DNA of 64,000 nucleotides from Meloidogyne chitwoodi (GCA_015183035.1 JACZZP010000004.1:992001-1056000), one strand, 5' to 3'; shown: positions 22,201-31,391, numbered from the stretch's first letter. A program made the numbers and translations. Notes: generated by a model from the sequence alone, not told the origin.

Positions 22201-24341
22201 GTTGTCCTCGATGCTTTCCAACACGGAACCAACGACTAGCCGGGGGGCGTACTGCAGAGGAACTTTACGAGCGCACACAATTGCGCCTATACGAACTTGA
22301 ACAACAAGGATATTCCTTACATGTAATTTGGGGGCATGAGATGAAAGAAAGGCTTCGTTTCAATCAGCAGCTGAGGCAAACATGGAATGAAATAGATGTT
22401 GTAAGGCCGATGGATCCAAGGAAGGACTGTCTTAGAGGAGGGAGAACGGAGCCTTTCAAACTTCATCATATTTGTACATCTGATGAGGAAATTATCTACA
22501 TTGATATTGTATTTGTTAAAAAAAATTTTTTTTCTACAAAAAAAATTTTTCAGGTAAGCCTTTATCCATATGTAATGAAGTCAAGAGAATTTCCAATTGG
22601 GTGTCCTGTTGTTCTAACAAGAGAAACACTGTTGCAACCACCTAATGCTCCTTTACCATGGACTCGGCCTCATCACAACATTTATAAGGGCCTTTTGTTA
22701 GTCCGAGTTCTTCCACCAACATCAATGAATGGTCTTCCACCACTTCTTGGATATCGAACGCATGATGGAAGACTAACATTTCCTCTTTGCGCTTTATGCG
22801 CAGACAATAAACACCAACAACAATGTCGTCATCAAAAGGAGAAACGATCATGGATAAGCGGCTATACACATGTTGAGTTAAATAAAGCGCTAGAATTAGG
22901 TTATCAGATATTGGATGTTCATGAGGTTTTTTATTTTAATTTCACTTTATTTTTTGAACTTTAATATTTTAGGTGTGGAATTATGAGCGTTGGGATCCTC
23001 AACTGTTTAAAGGATATGTCAATACGTTTGTAGGACTTAAACAACAGGCGAGTGGATGGCCCCAAAATTGCGATTCACAAGAGGCGCGTCAAAATTACAT
23101 TGACGAATTTGATCGCATCGAGGGCATTAGAATTGATCCAACAAAAGTGGAAGTAAATCCTGGACTAAGGATGATTGCGGTGTGTATAATTTTACAATTA
23201 TTTATTCAAGAAAAAAAATTATTATTCCAGAAAAAAAAAAATTTTTCTTTGTTTAAAAATTTTTTTTATCAATTTTTAGAAAATATTGGCAAATTCTTTA
23301 TGGGGAAAATTGGCTCAACGTGTTGGCAGTACTGAAGTAAAGTATGCACAAACACCAGAAGAATTCCATCAATTACTGGATGACCCGACGCTCGAAACTC
23401 TTGATTTTGAGCATGTGAGTGAATATATGGACCGTTGCGTTGTACGGAAAAAGGAAGAATTTGCTAAGCCGCCTGACACTAATTGTCTTCATGTGGCAGC
23501 GTTTGTAACATCCTATGCCCGACTTCATTTATATCAATATATGGAGGAACTTAGGCGCGTTGGTGGTCAGTTACTCTATTGTGACACTGATTCGATCTTT
23601 TATGTTACAAAACGTGGAGCTAATAGAGTGATAGAGGGTGAAGCTTTGGGTCAAATGAAGCGTGAACATCCAACTAGACGCATTATTGAATTTATTGCAG
23701 GAGGTCCTAAAAATTATGGGTTCAGGCATATTGATGCGACAACTGGAAATGATGAAAGGGCAGAACTTAAAATTAGATCTTTTCCACTCTCTTATGCGAC
23801 CCATCAACTGATAAATTTTCAAACAATGAAAGAACTTGTTATTTGTCAGTTTAATATCGATGGAGAAATGTAAGTTTAAAATTAAAAAAAAAATTTTTTA
23901 AACAATATATTTAGTGATGAAACTCTGTCCGAAAGTTTTATGGATGTTTCTAACAACAGCAACAACATGATTATGGTAGAATTTCCACAAATTGGACGTA
24001 CACAACGTTCCGATTTATACACAATGATGACTAGGAAAGAATACAGGACTTGTTTTGAAAAGGGGAGGATTAGACCAAATATGGAAACACTTCCATTTGG
24101 ACACAGAAATGTTCAAGAACAGCAAACAGAAGTACCTTTTTAAATTTATTAAAGTTTTAATTACAATTTTTTCTTTAAGTTTACTCCAACTTCACTACTT
24201 TCTATTCAACCAATTGCAATATCTACACCAGTTATTCGTCAACAAAATTCACAAAGACAAGAACTGGATTTACAGGATATTCCGGGATCTTCAGGTTGGA
24301 CAAATGTTGATTATTTACAAAGATATCCCCCACCATTTTAA
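19242..24341 (+). CDS. polB: protein-primed family B DNA polymerase (Polinton pPolB)
   Basis: Twelve in-phase exons give about 1505 residues: 19242-19650, 19717-20100, 20146-20733, 20780-21216, 21254-21881, 21940-22155, 22201-22508, 22554-22925, 22973-23179, 23280-23869, 23915-24131 and 24180-24341. Order of domains: an N-terminal region of unclear fold; a Cys/His zinc-binding cluster (about 285-455); exonuclease motifs ExoI (FFDAETS, D494/E496), ExoII (HNGGKYD, about 619-625) and ExoIII (YCAND, Y756/D760); an inserted endonuclease-like segment with the GCFYHGCPRCF signature (about 880-945); and polymerase motif A (D989 then SLYP), motif B (K-x3-NSLWGK, about 1184-1193), motif C (YCDTDS, about 1283-1288) and KNY (1327-1329). 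Every catalytic residue I can check is present. It replicates the element from protein-primed ends. The split of motif A by an intron is notable. Confidence 0.95.
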
Positions 24342-24431
24342 TTAATTATTTTAAATTTTATTGATATTATTTTTTCAAAAATGTATTTAATAATAAATGT
24401 ATTTAATAATAATAATAATAAATGTTTTCTA

Positions 24432-25094
24432 TTATATTCTTGGAAATTTTATAAGTAGGGGTAAAATTATATTATCAAATAAATCTTTCATATGTTTAGT
24501 ACAAGTTAATCCTGTTAATATAACCCGTCCAGAGATGTATATAAGACAAGAAGCTTCTCTTTTATCCCCATCTTTCATCTTGAATCGAAATGCTGGAAAT
24601 ATTGTAGGCTCATAGGAAGCTTTTGTAATTTTTTCGAATAGTTTTTCTTGTTGTTGTTGTCGTTTAAAGTGTTTATAAATCAATTCAATGGCGACTTTGT
24701 TCATATATCGATACGAACCAACAATGTTTGTAACTCTGAGATTTAAAATTCCAATTTCACAAAATTCTTGTATTTTTGCTGCTGTAATAGAAGCTTTTAT
24801 TCTTTTTATCACCCTATAAGCCATTATTCTTGCCATATTGATGCTAGGAACACCTGTTAATACCACTTTACTAGATTGAAAAATTAATGCGGCTGTTGTT
24901 CTATTATGTTTATGGCGAATACGCATTATTATTGAATGGAATCGCTTAGGATTATATTCAGTATTTATTCCATTTTGAGCTATTTTAAGAAAATTTTCTG
25001 ATGTAAATCTTTGAATACCAGGCAAAAGTTTAAAAACACATGTACAATTTTCAATATTCATATTTACTTTATAAAATAATAATAACAAATACAA
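24432..25094 (-). CDS. TATA-binding-protein (TBP) homologue
   Basis: 220 residues from 25094; an internal Met at 25061 (MNIENCTC) is an equally good start and gives 209. It has the two direct repeats of the TBP saddle. Repeat 1 (about 14-100) contains TEYNPKRF (45-52), IIMRIR, TTAALIF and SSKVVLTG (74-81). Repeat 2 (about 115-210) contains NIVGS (123-127), YEPTIFP (161-167), FKM, LIYISG and GRVILTG. The aromatic residues that kink TATA DNA (Phe52, Phe72, Phe166, Tyr186) have counterparts here. It is intronless, unlike the PolB gene. It lies head-to-tail behind the PAZ gene on the same strand. TBP nucleates transcription complexes; an element-borne copy could redirect polymerase to its own promoters (inference). 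It is strongly diverged from animal TBP, so not a simple recent host copy. Confidence 0.88.
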   Translation of the reverse strand: MYLLLLFYKVNMNIENCTCVFKLLPGIQRFTSENFLKIAQNGINTEYNPKRFHSIIMRIRHKHNRTTAALIFQSSKVVLTGVPSINMARIMAYRVIKRIKASITAAKIQEFCEIGILNLRVTNIVGSYRYMNKVAIELIYKHFKRQQQQEKLFEKITKASYEPTIFPAFRFKMKDGDKREASCLIYISGRVILTGLTCTKHMKDLFDNIILPLLIKFPRI

Positions 25095-25185
25095 TATAGA
25101 TGGAAAAATATAAATAAATAAATGGTAAATAAAAATTATTAATTGTTTGATTAAATTTAAAAAAATAATAAATTATCTATAATAA

Positions 25186-26116
25186 TTAACATTGTTTCAT
25201 TTGCTTATTTTTCATAGAAACACTAATAACTTCAAGCGGGTAGTAAGATCGATGATGGCCTCCTCCAAATTCAATTATACATGGCAAATAAGGATGTCGT
25301 AATTTGAAAGAGTGCTTTACGTAGTAATACCCACGAACCTTAATTTTGATTTTTATTTTAGTTTACTTTTTGAGCTCTTACCGTTATTCCCAAATATCCA
25401 CCCAAAGCAGGAACCATACCTGCTGGTTGAACAGTAAAATCATTACAACGAATAACAAAATTTTTTGAAGGATGTAAATGTGTTGTACGCAGTTGAACAT
25501 GATTTTGAAGATGACAAATTATTTCACGTCGTTTTTCGATGTTATAAAAAAGTACATGAAGCTCTTTGAATAAACATTTATGTAACTGGCATAGATAATC
25601 TATCAATGGCACTGATCGACGTTTAAAAATTGACAGCTGAAGCGGGTTTTGTATTTCAACTGATTTGGGCTCAATAAACGGGTTTTCAGGTTCTTTCTCT
25701 TCTTTTTTCTCTTCTTTCTTTTTATCGTGTTCTGCTGTCCAATCCAATTTTTCATCATCATCATCGCTTTCAAGGACTATTTGAAGTATTTTTTCACGCG
25801 TATCATTCAAAATATCATCCTCTTTATTCTTATTTACAATCATCTCGGTTAAGAAAGAGCCTATTTCAAGTGAAGGTACTACAACATCAATTTCCTTTAA
25901 ATTAACAATTTATTTATTTATTTAAAAATATTAATAATAAATTACTTTTTGTTCCATTTTTTCATTTGCTGGAGTTATTTCGTACGTTGTCTGTTCTTGT
26001 TGTTTTTGCCTTTGGCGTCTTTGTTCTTCTTCTTCATGTTCTTTTTGTTCACGTTCTTGCTTTTCTTCACTTGTTTCAATTACGCCATAAAGACCGAAAT
26101 TGTTGATAAAGTTCAT
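25186..26116 (-). CDS. stand-alone PAZ-domain protein (Argonaute-like, no PIWI)
   Basis: Three in-phase exons, 26116-25946, 25894-25382 and 25338-25186, give 278 residues. Residues 1-150 are low-complexity: a Glu/Gln/Arg coiled-coil-like run then Asp/Glu/Lys tracts. Residues about 135-270 read as a PAZ domain: SVPLIDYLC (about 151-159), VQLRTTHL (about 190-197), NDFTVQPA (about 208-215), GITVRGYYVKHSF (about 226-238), RHPYLPC (241-247) and RSYYPLEVI (257-265). These match the order LRTTH...QPA...YF-x-YNI-x-L-x-PxLPC...YLPLEV known from Argonaute PAZ domains, closest in feel to worm-specific Argonautes. PAZ holds the 3' end of small RNAs. There is no MID or PIWI domain; the next gene, TBP, follows after about 90-125 bp. 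It may sequester siRNAs as a silencing suppressor; this is inference. Confidence 0.8.
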
Positions 26117-26204
26117 TTAAAAATAGATTTTTTTTAAGGAAAAAAACTTTATATATATATATATATATAATGCTGAAAATTATTTTTTTTATTTCGAAAT
26201 CAAA
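26117..26204. promoter_or_regulatory. divergent promoter between PAZ and packaging ATPase genes
   Basis: The only head-to-head gene junction in the element, 88 bp wide, containing an uninterrupted (TA)n run at about 26149-26170. It is a natural TATA-type binding site serving both directions in an element that encodes its own TBP. Confidence 0.55.
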
Positions 26205-26906
26205 ATGGAAGGATTTGAAAAAATCGATTATTTACATACACGTTTCAAACACCCTTTTACAATGATAGTTTCGGGAAGTACTGGTTCTGGAAAATCTGAA
26301 TGGGTAAAATTTTTTTTAGAAAATTTAACAGAAATGGTTAATTCTGAAAAAAATATTTCGCTAGTATTTTACTGTTACGGAGAATTAAATAAAAATATTT
26401 TACTTATGCAGAGAAAAGGATTTGTTGATAAAGGAAAAACACGTGTTATTGTTTCAAAGGGAGTTCCAAATGGGGGAGAGGACTTTATACATAAACAGGC
26501 AGTTCAATCAAAAGGTTCGATGCTATTGGTTCTTGATGATTTAATGGTTGGAATTGATCAAAGATTTATTGAAACTATATTTACACGGGGGTCTCATAAT
26601 TGGAAAATGAGTATTATTTTGATCAGTCAGCATTTATTCAGTAAAGAACTTAAAATTCCTCGTAATAATTCCCATTATTTATTATTAATGCGAAACCCTG
26701 CAGGAGCTTTACAAATTCGAACACTTGCCATGCAGCTTTTCCCCACGCGTTCAAAATATTTTTTGGAAGCATATGCTGACGCAACAAAAGAGAATTTTGG
26801 GTATTTATTGGTTGATATACACCCGAGCACTCCTGAATTTCTTAGGCTGAGAACACATATATATCAAAATGATAATGAAAATACAATTATTTATCTTCCA
26901 AAATGA
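26205..26906 (+). CDS. FtsK/HerA-type genome-packaging ATPase
   Basis: 233 residues, single exon. Walker A is GSTGSGKS (24-31), Walker B MLLVLDD (106-112), and a sensor Gln lies in ISQHLF (140-145). Spacing matches the A32-like ATPases of Polintons, adenovirus-like elements and large DNA viruses, which translocate DNA into capsids. It is the first gene of the compact intronless block. Its stop overlaps the next ATG by four bases (ATGA at 26903-26906). Confidence 0.93.
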   Translation: MEGFEKIDYLHTRFKHPFTMIVSGSTGSGKSEWVKFFLENLTEMVNSEKNISLVFYCYGELNKNILLMQRKGFVDKGKTRVIVSKGVPNGGEDFIHKQAVQSKGSMLLVLDDLMVGIDQRFIETIFTRGSHNWKMSIILISQHLFSKELKIPRNNSHYLLLMRNPAGALQIRTLAMQLFPTRSKYFLEAYADATKENFGYLLVDIHPSTPEFLRLRTHIYQNDNENTIIYLPK

Positions 26907-27274
26907 AAAAAAACTTTTCTACTAGTTTACTAATTGAAAAGAACGCAATCTTTCTTAATAATTTATTAACCCTCTCAAAATCAAAAAAAGCCGTTAATAA
27001 AATTATTTCTCAAGCTTCTGATGAACAACTGTTATGCTTTGTTGAAATTTGTTTGAATTTGTTAAAAGGGCGATTACCATTTCATAAAAATAGAATACAA
27101 AGTTTAAAAAAACAAGCATCGTTATTGCGTAAAATTAGTCGCTCTCGCAGTGCTTCTTCCACAAAAAAACTATTACTTAATGAGGAAATTCAAAAGGGGC
27201 GTGGTTTTCCACCTGTGGCTGGTCTTCTTGCTAGTATTGTTGTTCCCCTAATTGCGGAGCATTTTATTAAGTAA
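26903..27274 (+). CDS. small conserved Polinton protein with hydrophobic C-terminus
   Basis: 123 residues. An alpha-helical N-terminal two-thirds contains ASDEQLLCFVEICLNLLKG. A basic Ser/Arg/Lys stretch follows (70-95), then QKGRGF (97-102) and a hydrophobic tail (102-121). Short proteins of this plan, helix bundle plus a Gly-rich hinge and membrane-like tail, recur next to the ATPase in animal Polintons. The function is unknown; a minor virion protein is plausible. QKGRG resembles an adenain-type processing site, which would fit cleavage by the element's protease (inference). Confidence 0.6.
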   Translation: MKKNFSTSLLIEKNAIFLNNLLTLSKSKKAVNKIISQASDEQLLCFVEICLNLLKGRLPFHKNRIQSLKKQASLLRKISRSRSASSTKKLLLNEEIQKGRGFPPVAGLLASIVVPLIAEHFIK

Positions 27275-27321
27275 TAATATAAATAGCAAAATTTTATAAA
27301 GTTAATTAAATTTAAAAAAAA

Positions 27322-28119
27322 ATGCATCATGCATCTCGAATGCTTTTAATACCTGAAGATTTTTTTAAAAGTTTAATAGGTTCAGAGGGAACAGAAGAAA
27401 GAATTAATGCTAACAGTGATGGAACATCAATAGGTTTAATTCGTGAGCGTTTACAAAATACTAGAGATAATCATAAATTAGATCCAAATACAAAAGCTAT
27501 TAATTATGAGCAGGATTTTAAAAGATATAATAAACTTATTAGAGAAAAAGAAGAAAAACCTATTGATGTTAAACTTAAAAATTTTGGAGAAATTGCTGAA
27601 AAAATATTAAATAATAATAATAATAATGATGAAAAAAATTTAAAACCTCAACAAAATATTATTATTAAGAGAATTAAGAAAAAAGTTCCATTTCGAAAAT
27701 TTAATAGAAAACCAATAGAAAACATTGTACGGAAGCCTCTCGAGTCTTTAGTTGATAAAAATATTGAAGTCGAAGAACATGAATATTTTTCTGCAGATAG
27801 TGAACAAGACTTAAATGAACAAGTCCTTAAATATGTTCGAGAAAATTCTGAATCATTAGGAATAACACCTGACTTAAGATTAAAGAGAAAAATAGGTGGC
27901 AAATCCCCACTTATTACAAGTAATGTTGAGGATATTATAAATCATATAATTAATAATAATGGTGTCCGAAAGAAACCATTACCTACAGGTTATGACCAAT
28001 TTCTTCGTAGAATTGATCAACATCAATTTTTACAAAATTTACTTTTTCCTTCAACAAAATCGCCAAACCAATTTGGTAAAGGAATTTTTTCATTTAAGCC
28101 TTCGTTATGGAAAAATTAA
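27322..28119 (+). CDS. conserved basic Polinton protein, unknown function
   Basis: 265 residues, intronless. N-terminus MHHASRMLLIPEDFFKSLIG; an acidic/Asn-rich middle; a Lys/Arg-rich segment (about 110-140); and a C-terminal motif GYDQFLRRIDQHQFLQNLL followed by FGKGIF. The start MLLIPED and the tail motif resemble an uncharacterised protein found beside the integrase in animal Polintons, but I cannot name it securely. Its 3' end overlaps the integrase start by 13 nt (28107-28119). Confidence 0.55.
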   Translation: MHHASRMLLIPEDFFKSLIGSEGTEERINANSDGTSIGLIRERLQNTRDNHKLDPNTKAINYEQDFKRYNKLIREKEEKPIDVKLKNFGEIAEKILNNNNNNDEKNLKPQQNIIIKRIKKKVPFRKFNRKPIENIVRKPLESLVDKNIEVEEHEYFSADSEQDLNEQVLKYVRENSESLGITPDLRLKRKIGGKSPLITSNVEDIINHIINNNGVRKKPLPTGYDQFLRRIDQHQFLQNLLFPSTKSPNQFGKGIFSFKPSLWKN

Positions 28120-29236
28120 AAATAAAACAAATAAAAATTCTTGATCGATTATATAAAGATGTAAACTCCGCAACATGTTTTACTTCTATCGAACCACTTT
28201 TACGAGAGGCAAGCCGTTTAGACAAAAGTATTACTCGTGAACATGTCAAGGAATATCTTTCAACTCAGAATACTTACACATTACATAGGCGGGCAGTTAG
28301 AAAATATAAACGAATGCATACGCTCGCAGCGGGGTTACATACTGAATGGCAAGCTGATTTAAGTATTTTTGATCGTTTAGCAAGTCAAAATAAAGGGTTT
28401 AAATATCTTCTTGTCTGTATAGACACACTTAGCCGTCAGATTTTTGTTGAACCAGTTATGAGTAAACATAGTGAAAAAATGATTGAAGCTTTTAAGAGAT
28501 TATTTTTAAGAATAAAAATTGTTCCTTGGAAATTATTAACAGATCAGGGACTAGAGTTTACAGCAAAAGAAGTACAAAAATATTTCAAATCTATAGATAT
28601 GGAACATTTTTCAATGGTTACATCCCCCCAATGGCATGCAGGAATGGCAGAAAGAGCTAATCGAAGTATAAAAGAAAGACTTTATCGTTATTTTACTGAA
28701 AAACGAACATTAAAATGGGTAGACGTTATTCAAGATATTGTTAGCGCAATAAATAACTCTTTTAGTTCAGGTATTGGAATGCGACCTGTCGATGTCAATT
28801 ATAAAAATGCGGAAGGTTTAAGACAAAAATTAAAAGATCAAGCACTAGAGGAATTTGCTCCAAAACGTTGGAAAACCACAAATTTTTCAATTGGCGATAA
28901 AGTTAGAATAGAAAAATATAAACATGTTTTTCTAAAGGATATTTGCCAAATTTTACAAATGAAATTTTTATTATCAAACAGGTACGACTTGTTCCCCACC
29001 AGCCTCCAACATATAGAATATGTGATCAAAATGGAGAAATAATTCGAGGCTGGTTTTATGCGAATGATTTTTGTTTAGTAAGAGATCGTAACAAGGATGA
29101 AGATATCCTATATGATATAGAAAAAGTTTTGAAAAAGAGAAAATTTGACGGTGAAGATCAATGTTTTGTAAAATGGAAGGGGTATAGTTCCCTATATAAT
29201 AGTTGGATTCCAGCAAGCTCAGTTAGTTGGAAATAG
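28107..29236 (+). pseudogene. retroviral-type integrase with chromodomain, single frameshift
   Basis: The first frame (28107-28931) holds the RNase-H-fold DDE core: D84 (EWQADLSIFD), D146 (LLTDQGLEF) and E182 (GMAERANR) with D-x35-E spacing. A basic SH3-like segment (IGDKVRIEKYKH) follows. At a five-T run (28927-28931) the reading frame is lost. The continuing sequence, in another frame to 29236, carries the rest of the C-terminal domain and a chromodomain (YDIEKVLKKRK...FVKWKGY...NSWIP). Integrase joins element ends to host DNA; the chromodomain probably steers site choice to modified histones. A one-base homopolymer indel could be a sequencing error or true decay. Confidence 0.88.
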
Positions 29237-29284
29237 TATAAATAATAAATTTTAATAAAATATTAAAATAATTTTAAATAAAAT

Positions 29285-30331
29285 ATGACTTCTTTCTATA
29301 TAGTTCTTCCTTCTAACACTAATGTTGAGGGAAATAAAACAAATTCATTCAGAGTTCGCTTACCGCAGAAATTACAATTTAATTCCGAATGGTCAGTAGG
29401 TTTGGCTGTGATGGTTTATCCTTATTCATGGCCATCTCTTGGTACTACTACCGAACAATTTTTTACAGTAACATGGCAAACTGATGAGAGTGTCCGCTTG
29501 AATGTACCTTCTTCTAGTTTCTTAAACCCCCAGCAGTTGAAAGAAAGTTTAAATAGATCCCTTAATGAAGGCTGTGAGGAGTTATCTAATAAAATGAAAA
29601 CAATTCAATTAGAATATACTGGTAACTTAAAAGAACTTAAATTACAAGCTAAACAAGAGTATAAACGTCTTAATGAATTGAAAAAGAAAGAATCCTATGA
29701 AAATACAACAAAGGCTGCACATGATGCTAAAGAACTCTCCTATGATTATATTCCCTTAAAAAATGAATCTGAAATCTATACAGATTTATTATCTAAGATG
29801 AATGAAAATGCAAACAAAGTAATAAAATTTTTATTAACTAGTGGAAATGATTTTGATTCTTGGGTAAATATCTATCGCAAACCAGGCTCTGTATGTAACT
29901 TTGAGTTCCACGAAAAGAAAAATCGCTTCTCAATATTTTTGGATACAAAATATATAAAGAGTGTAAGCATGACAGAACAACTTGCGTATATTTTAGGTTT
30001 TGATAAATGTGATATATTTGAAACATCTATTTCTAAATTTATGCCTGATATGAAGGGTGGTGTATCGTCATTTCATGTTTATGCTCCAGGATTAATTGAA
30101 CCAATGATTATAGGGGATGTAACTGCACCTGTATTACGAATTGTAAATATTAGAGGGAAGCAGGATGAGATTATAGAAGAACAATTTATCTTTATACAAT
30201 ATCACAAATTGTTAATTAAAGAAATTAATGAAATTTTTATTGAAATAAGAACTTCCAGTGGGACATTAATGCCTTTCCAGTATGGATCATGTACATTAAC
30301 CTTACATTTTAAAAAGTCAACATATTTTTAA
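29285..30331 (+). CDS. minor capsid (penton) protein
   Basis: 348 residues, intronless. It starts MTSFYIVLPSNTNVEGNKTNSFRVRLPQ; the FYxxLPSN...N.FxxxLPxxLxF opening and the EWSVGLAVMVYPYSW segment are the signature of the Polinton single jelly-roll minor capsid protein. A Lys/Glu-rich helical insertion (about 105-165) separates the start from the C-terminal strands (GDVTAPVLRIVNI, FIEIRTSSGTLMPF). It probably forms pentons at vertices with the MCP at 31392-32717. It is 6 nt from the protease gene. Confidence 0.9.
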   Translation: MTSFYIVLPSNTNVEGNKTNSFRVRLPQKLQFNSEWSVGLAVMVYPYSWPSLGTTTEQFFTVTWQTDESVRLNVPSSSFLNPQQLKESLNRSLNEGCEELSNKMKTIQLEYTGNLKELKLQAKQEYKRLNELKKKESYENTTKAAHDAKELSYDYIPLKNESEIYTDLLSKMNENANKVIKFLLTSGNDFDSWVNIYRKPGSVCNFEFHEKKNRFSIFLDTKYIKSVSMTEQLAYILGFDKCDIFETSISKFMPDMKGGVSSFHVYAPGLIEPMIIGDVTAPVLRIVNIRGKQDEIIEEQFIFIQYHKLLIKEINEIFIEIRTSSGTLMPFQYGSCTLTLHFKKSTYF

Positions 30332-30337
30332 AATATT

Positions 30338-30796
30338 ATGAATACCCTTCAAATAAATAAAATTTTGTATAGAAATCGTATTACAAAAGATTATTACATT
30401 GGTTGTTTTGCCTCAGATTCTATTCCGGTTTCAATTAATTTTACTCCTTTTTGTATGGTTGTAAATATTGATCCAAGTAGTGCAGATGGTAGTCACTGGA
30501 TTGGAATATTTTGTGAAAATCCTTCAACTATAGAATATTATGATTCCTTAGGCATATGGCCCCCAATTAGCCCTTATATTCGAAATTATCTGAATAACTT
30601 TGAAAGTGTTCGTTTCAATTCTATTCAGGTGCAGAACTCGTTAAGACATACATGTGGAAAACATGTAATATGCTTCCTGTTTCTAAGATGTAAGGGTTAT
30701 TCCATGGATAAAATAATTCAATTTTTAAAAAGAGTAAAGGCTGATAATTTTGTTTCTGAATTTATAAAATTGCATATATTTAATATAAATAGTTGA
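30338..30796 (+). CDS. adenain-like cysteine protease
   Basis: 152 residues, intronless. The catalytic set follows adenovirus protease order: His53 (GSHWIGIF), Asp69 (EYYDSLG), Gln99 and Cys106 (QNSLRHTCGKHVICF), with the Gln-x6-Cys spacing of the family. It would process virion precursors during maturation. It is slightly shorter than adenain, as usual in Polintons. It lies between the minor capsid and glycine-rich protein genes. Confidence 0.92.
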   Translation: MNTLQINKILYRNRITKDYYIGCFASDSIPVSINFTPFCMVVNIDPSSADGSHWIGIFCENPSTIEYYDSLGIWPPISPYIRNYLNNFESVRFNSIQVQNSLRHTCGKHVICFLFLRCKGYSMDKIIQFLKRVKADNFVSEFIKLHIFNINS

Positions 30797-30829
30797 GAAA
30801 AAAAATTAAAAAAATTTTTTATTTAAAAA

Positions 30830-31390
30830 ATGCACATTGATTTTGATCCCTCACACATTGATTGGTCAACATTGACCGAACAATCAACAGATAATAATTC
30901 TTATTTGCAATGGGGAGGTTATAATGTATTTCGGGGTATCCCTTATCAAAGAGGTAATGGTTTAGGCTCCGTGCTTAGGAGTTTCATGCGATATCTTATT
31001 CCTTATGGTAAACAAATTGGTAGTGCAATTGGTAAACAAGGATTAGAATCTGGCAATCGTATTTTAAGTAATGTTTTAGAAGGGAAAGATCTTAAAGAAT
31101 CACTTGTAGATGAGGGAAAGTCTGGATTGAAGAATTTACTTCAGAAAGCATCAGAGAATCTTGATAAACAAAAAGGAAAGGGTTTCGATTTTAAACGTTA
31201 CAAAAATATAAAAAATAATCACGCTATAGGTCAGATGAACACCAAAGAGCCAGATATTCATTTAAATACTATAAATAAACGACCTTATTCTAAAATTGGC
31301 CCTCCTAATTTTATTCCAAAGCCTTTACAAAAATCCCCCAAAAAATCAATAAAAAAACGAATTCGCATAGACACCCTAGGTACTTATTAA
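30830..31390 (+). CDS. Gly-rich basic virion-associated protein (conserved in Polintons)
   Basis: 186 residues. The segment QWGGYNVFRGIPYQRGNGLGSVLRSFMRYLIPYGKQIGSAIGKQGLESGNRILSN begins near residue 27. An amphipathic GxxxG-rich helix is followed by EGKDLKESLVDEGKSGLKNLLQKA and a Lys/Arg-rich tail. This layout is a recurrent Polinton gene next to the MCP, comparable in style to adenoviral pVI/pX (membrane-lytic or DNA-binding virion proteins). The comparison is by layout only. GxG sites could be protease targets. One base separates it from the MCP gene. Confidence 0.65.
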   Translation: MHIDFDPSHIDWSTLTEQSTDNNSYLQWGGYNVFRGIPYQRGNGLGSVLRSFMRYLIPYGKQIGSAIGKQGLESGNRILSNVLEGKDLKESLVDEGKSGLKNLLQKASENLDKQKGKGFDFKRYKNIKNNHAIGQMNTKEPDIHLNTINKRPYSKIGPPNFIPKPLQKSPKKSIKKRIRIDTLGTY

Positions 31391-31391
31391 A

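Noticed and set aside
28927..28937. Programmed ribosomal frameshift in the integrase
   Set aside because: No slippery heptamer or downstream structure visible; a plain homopolymer indel is simpler.
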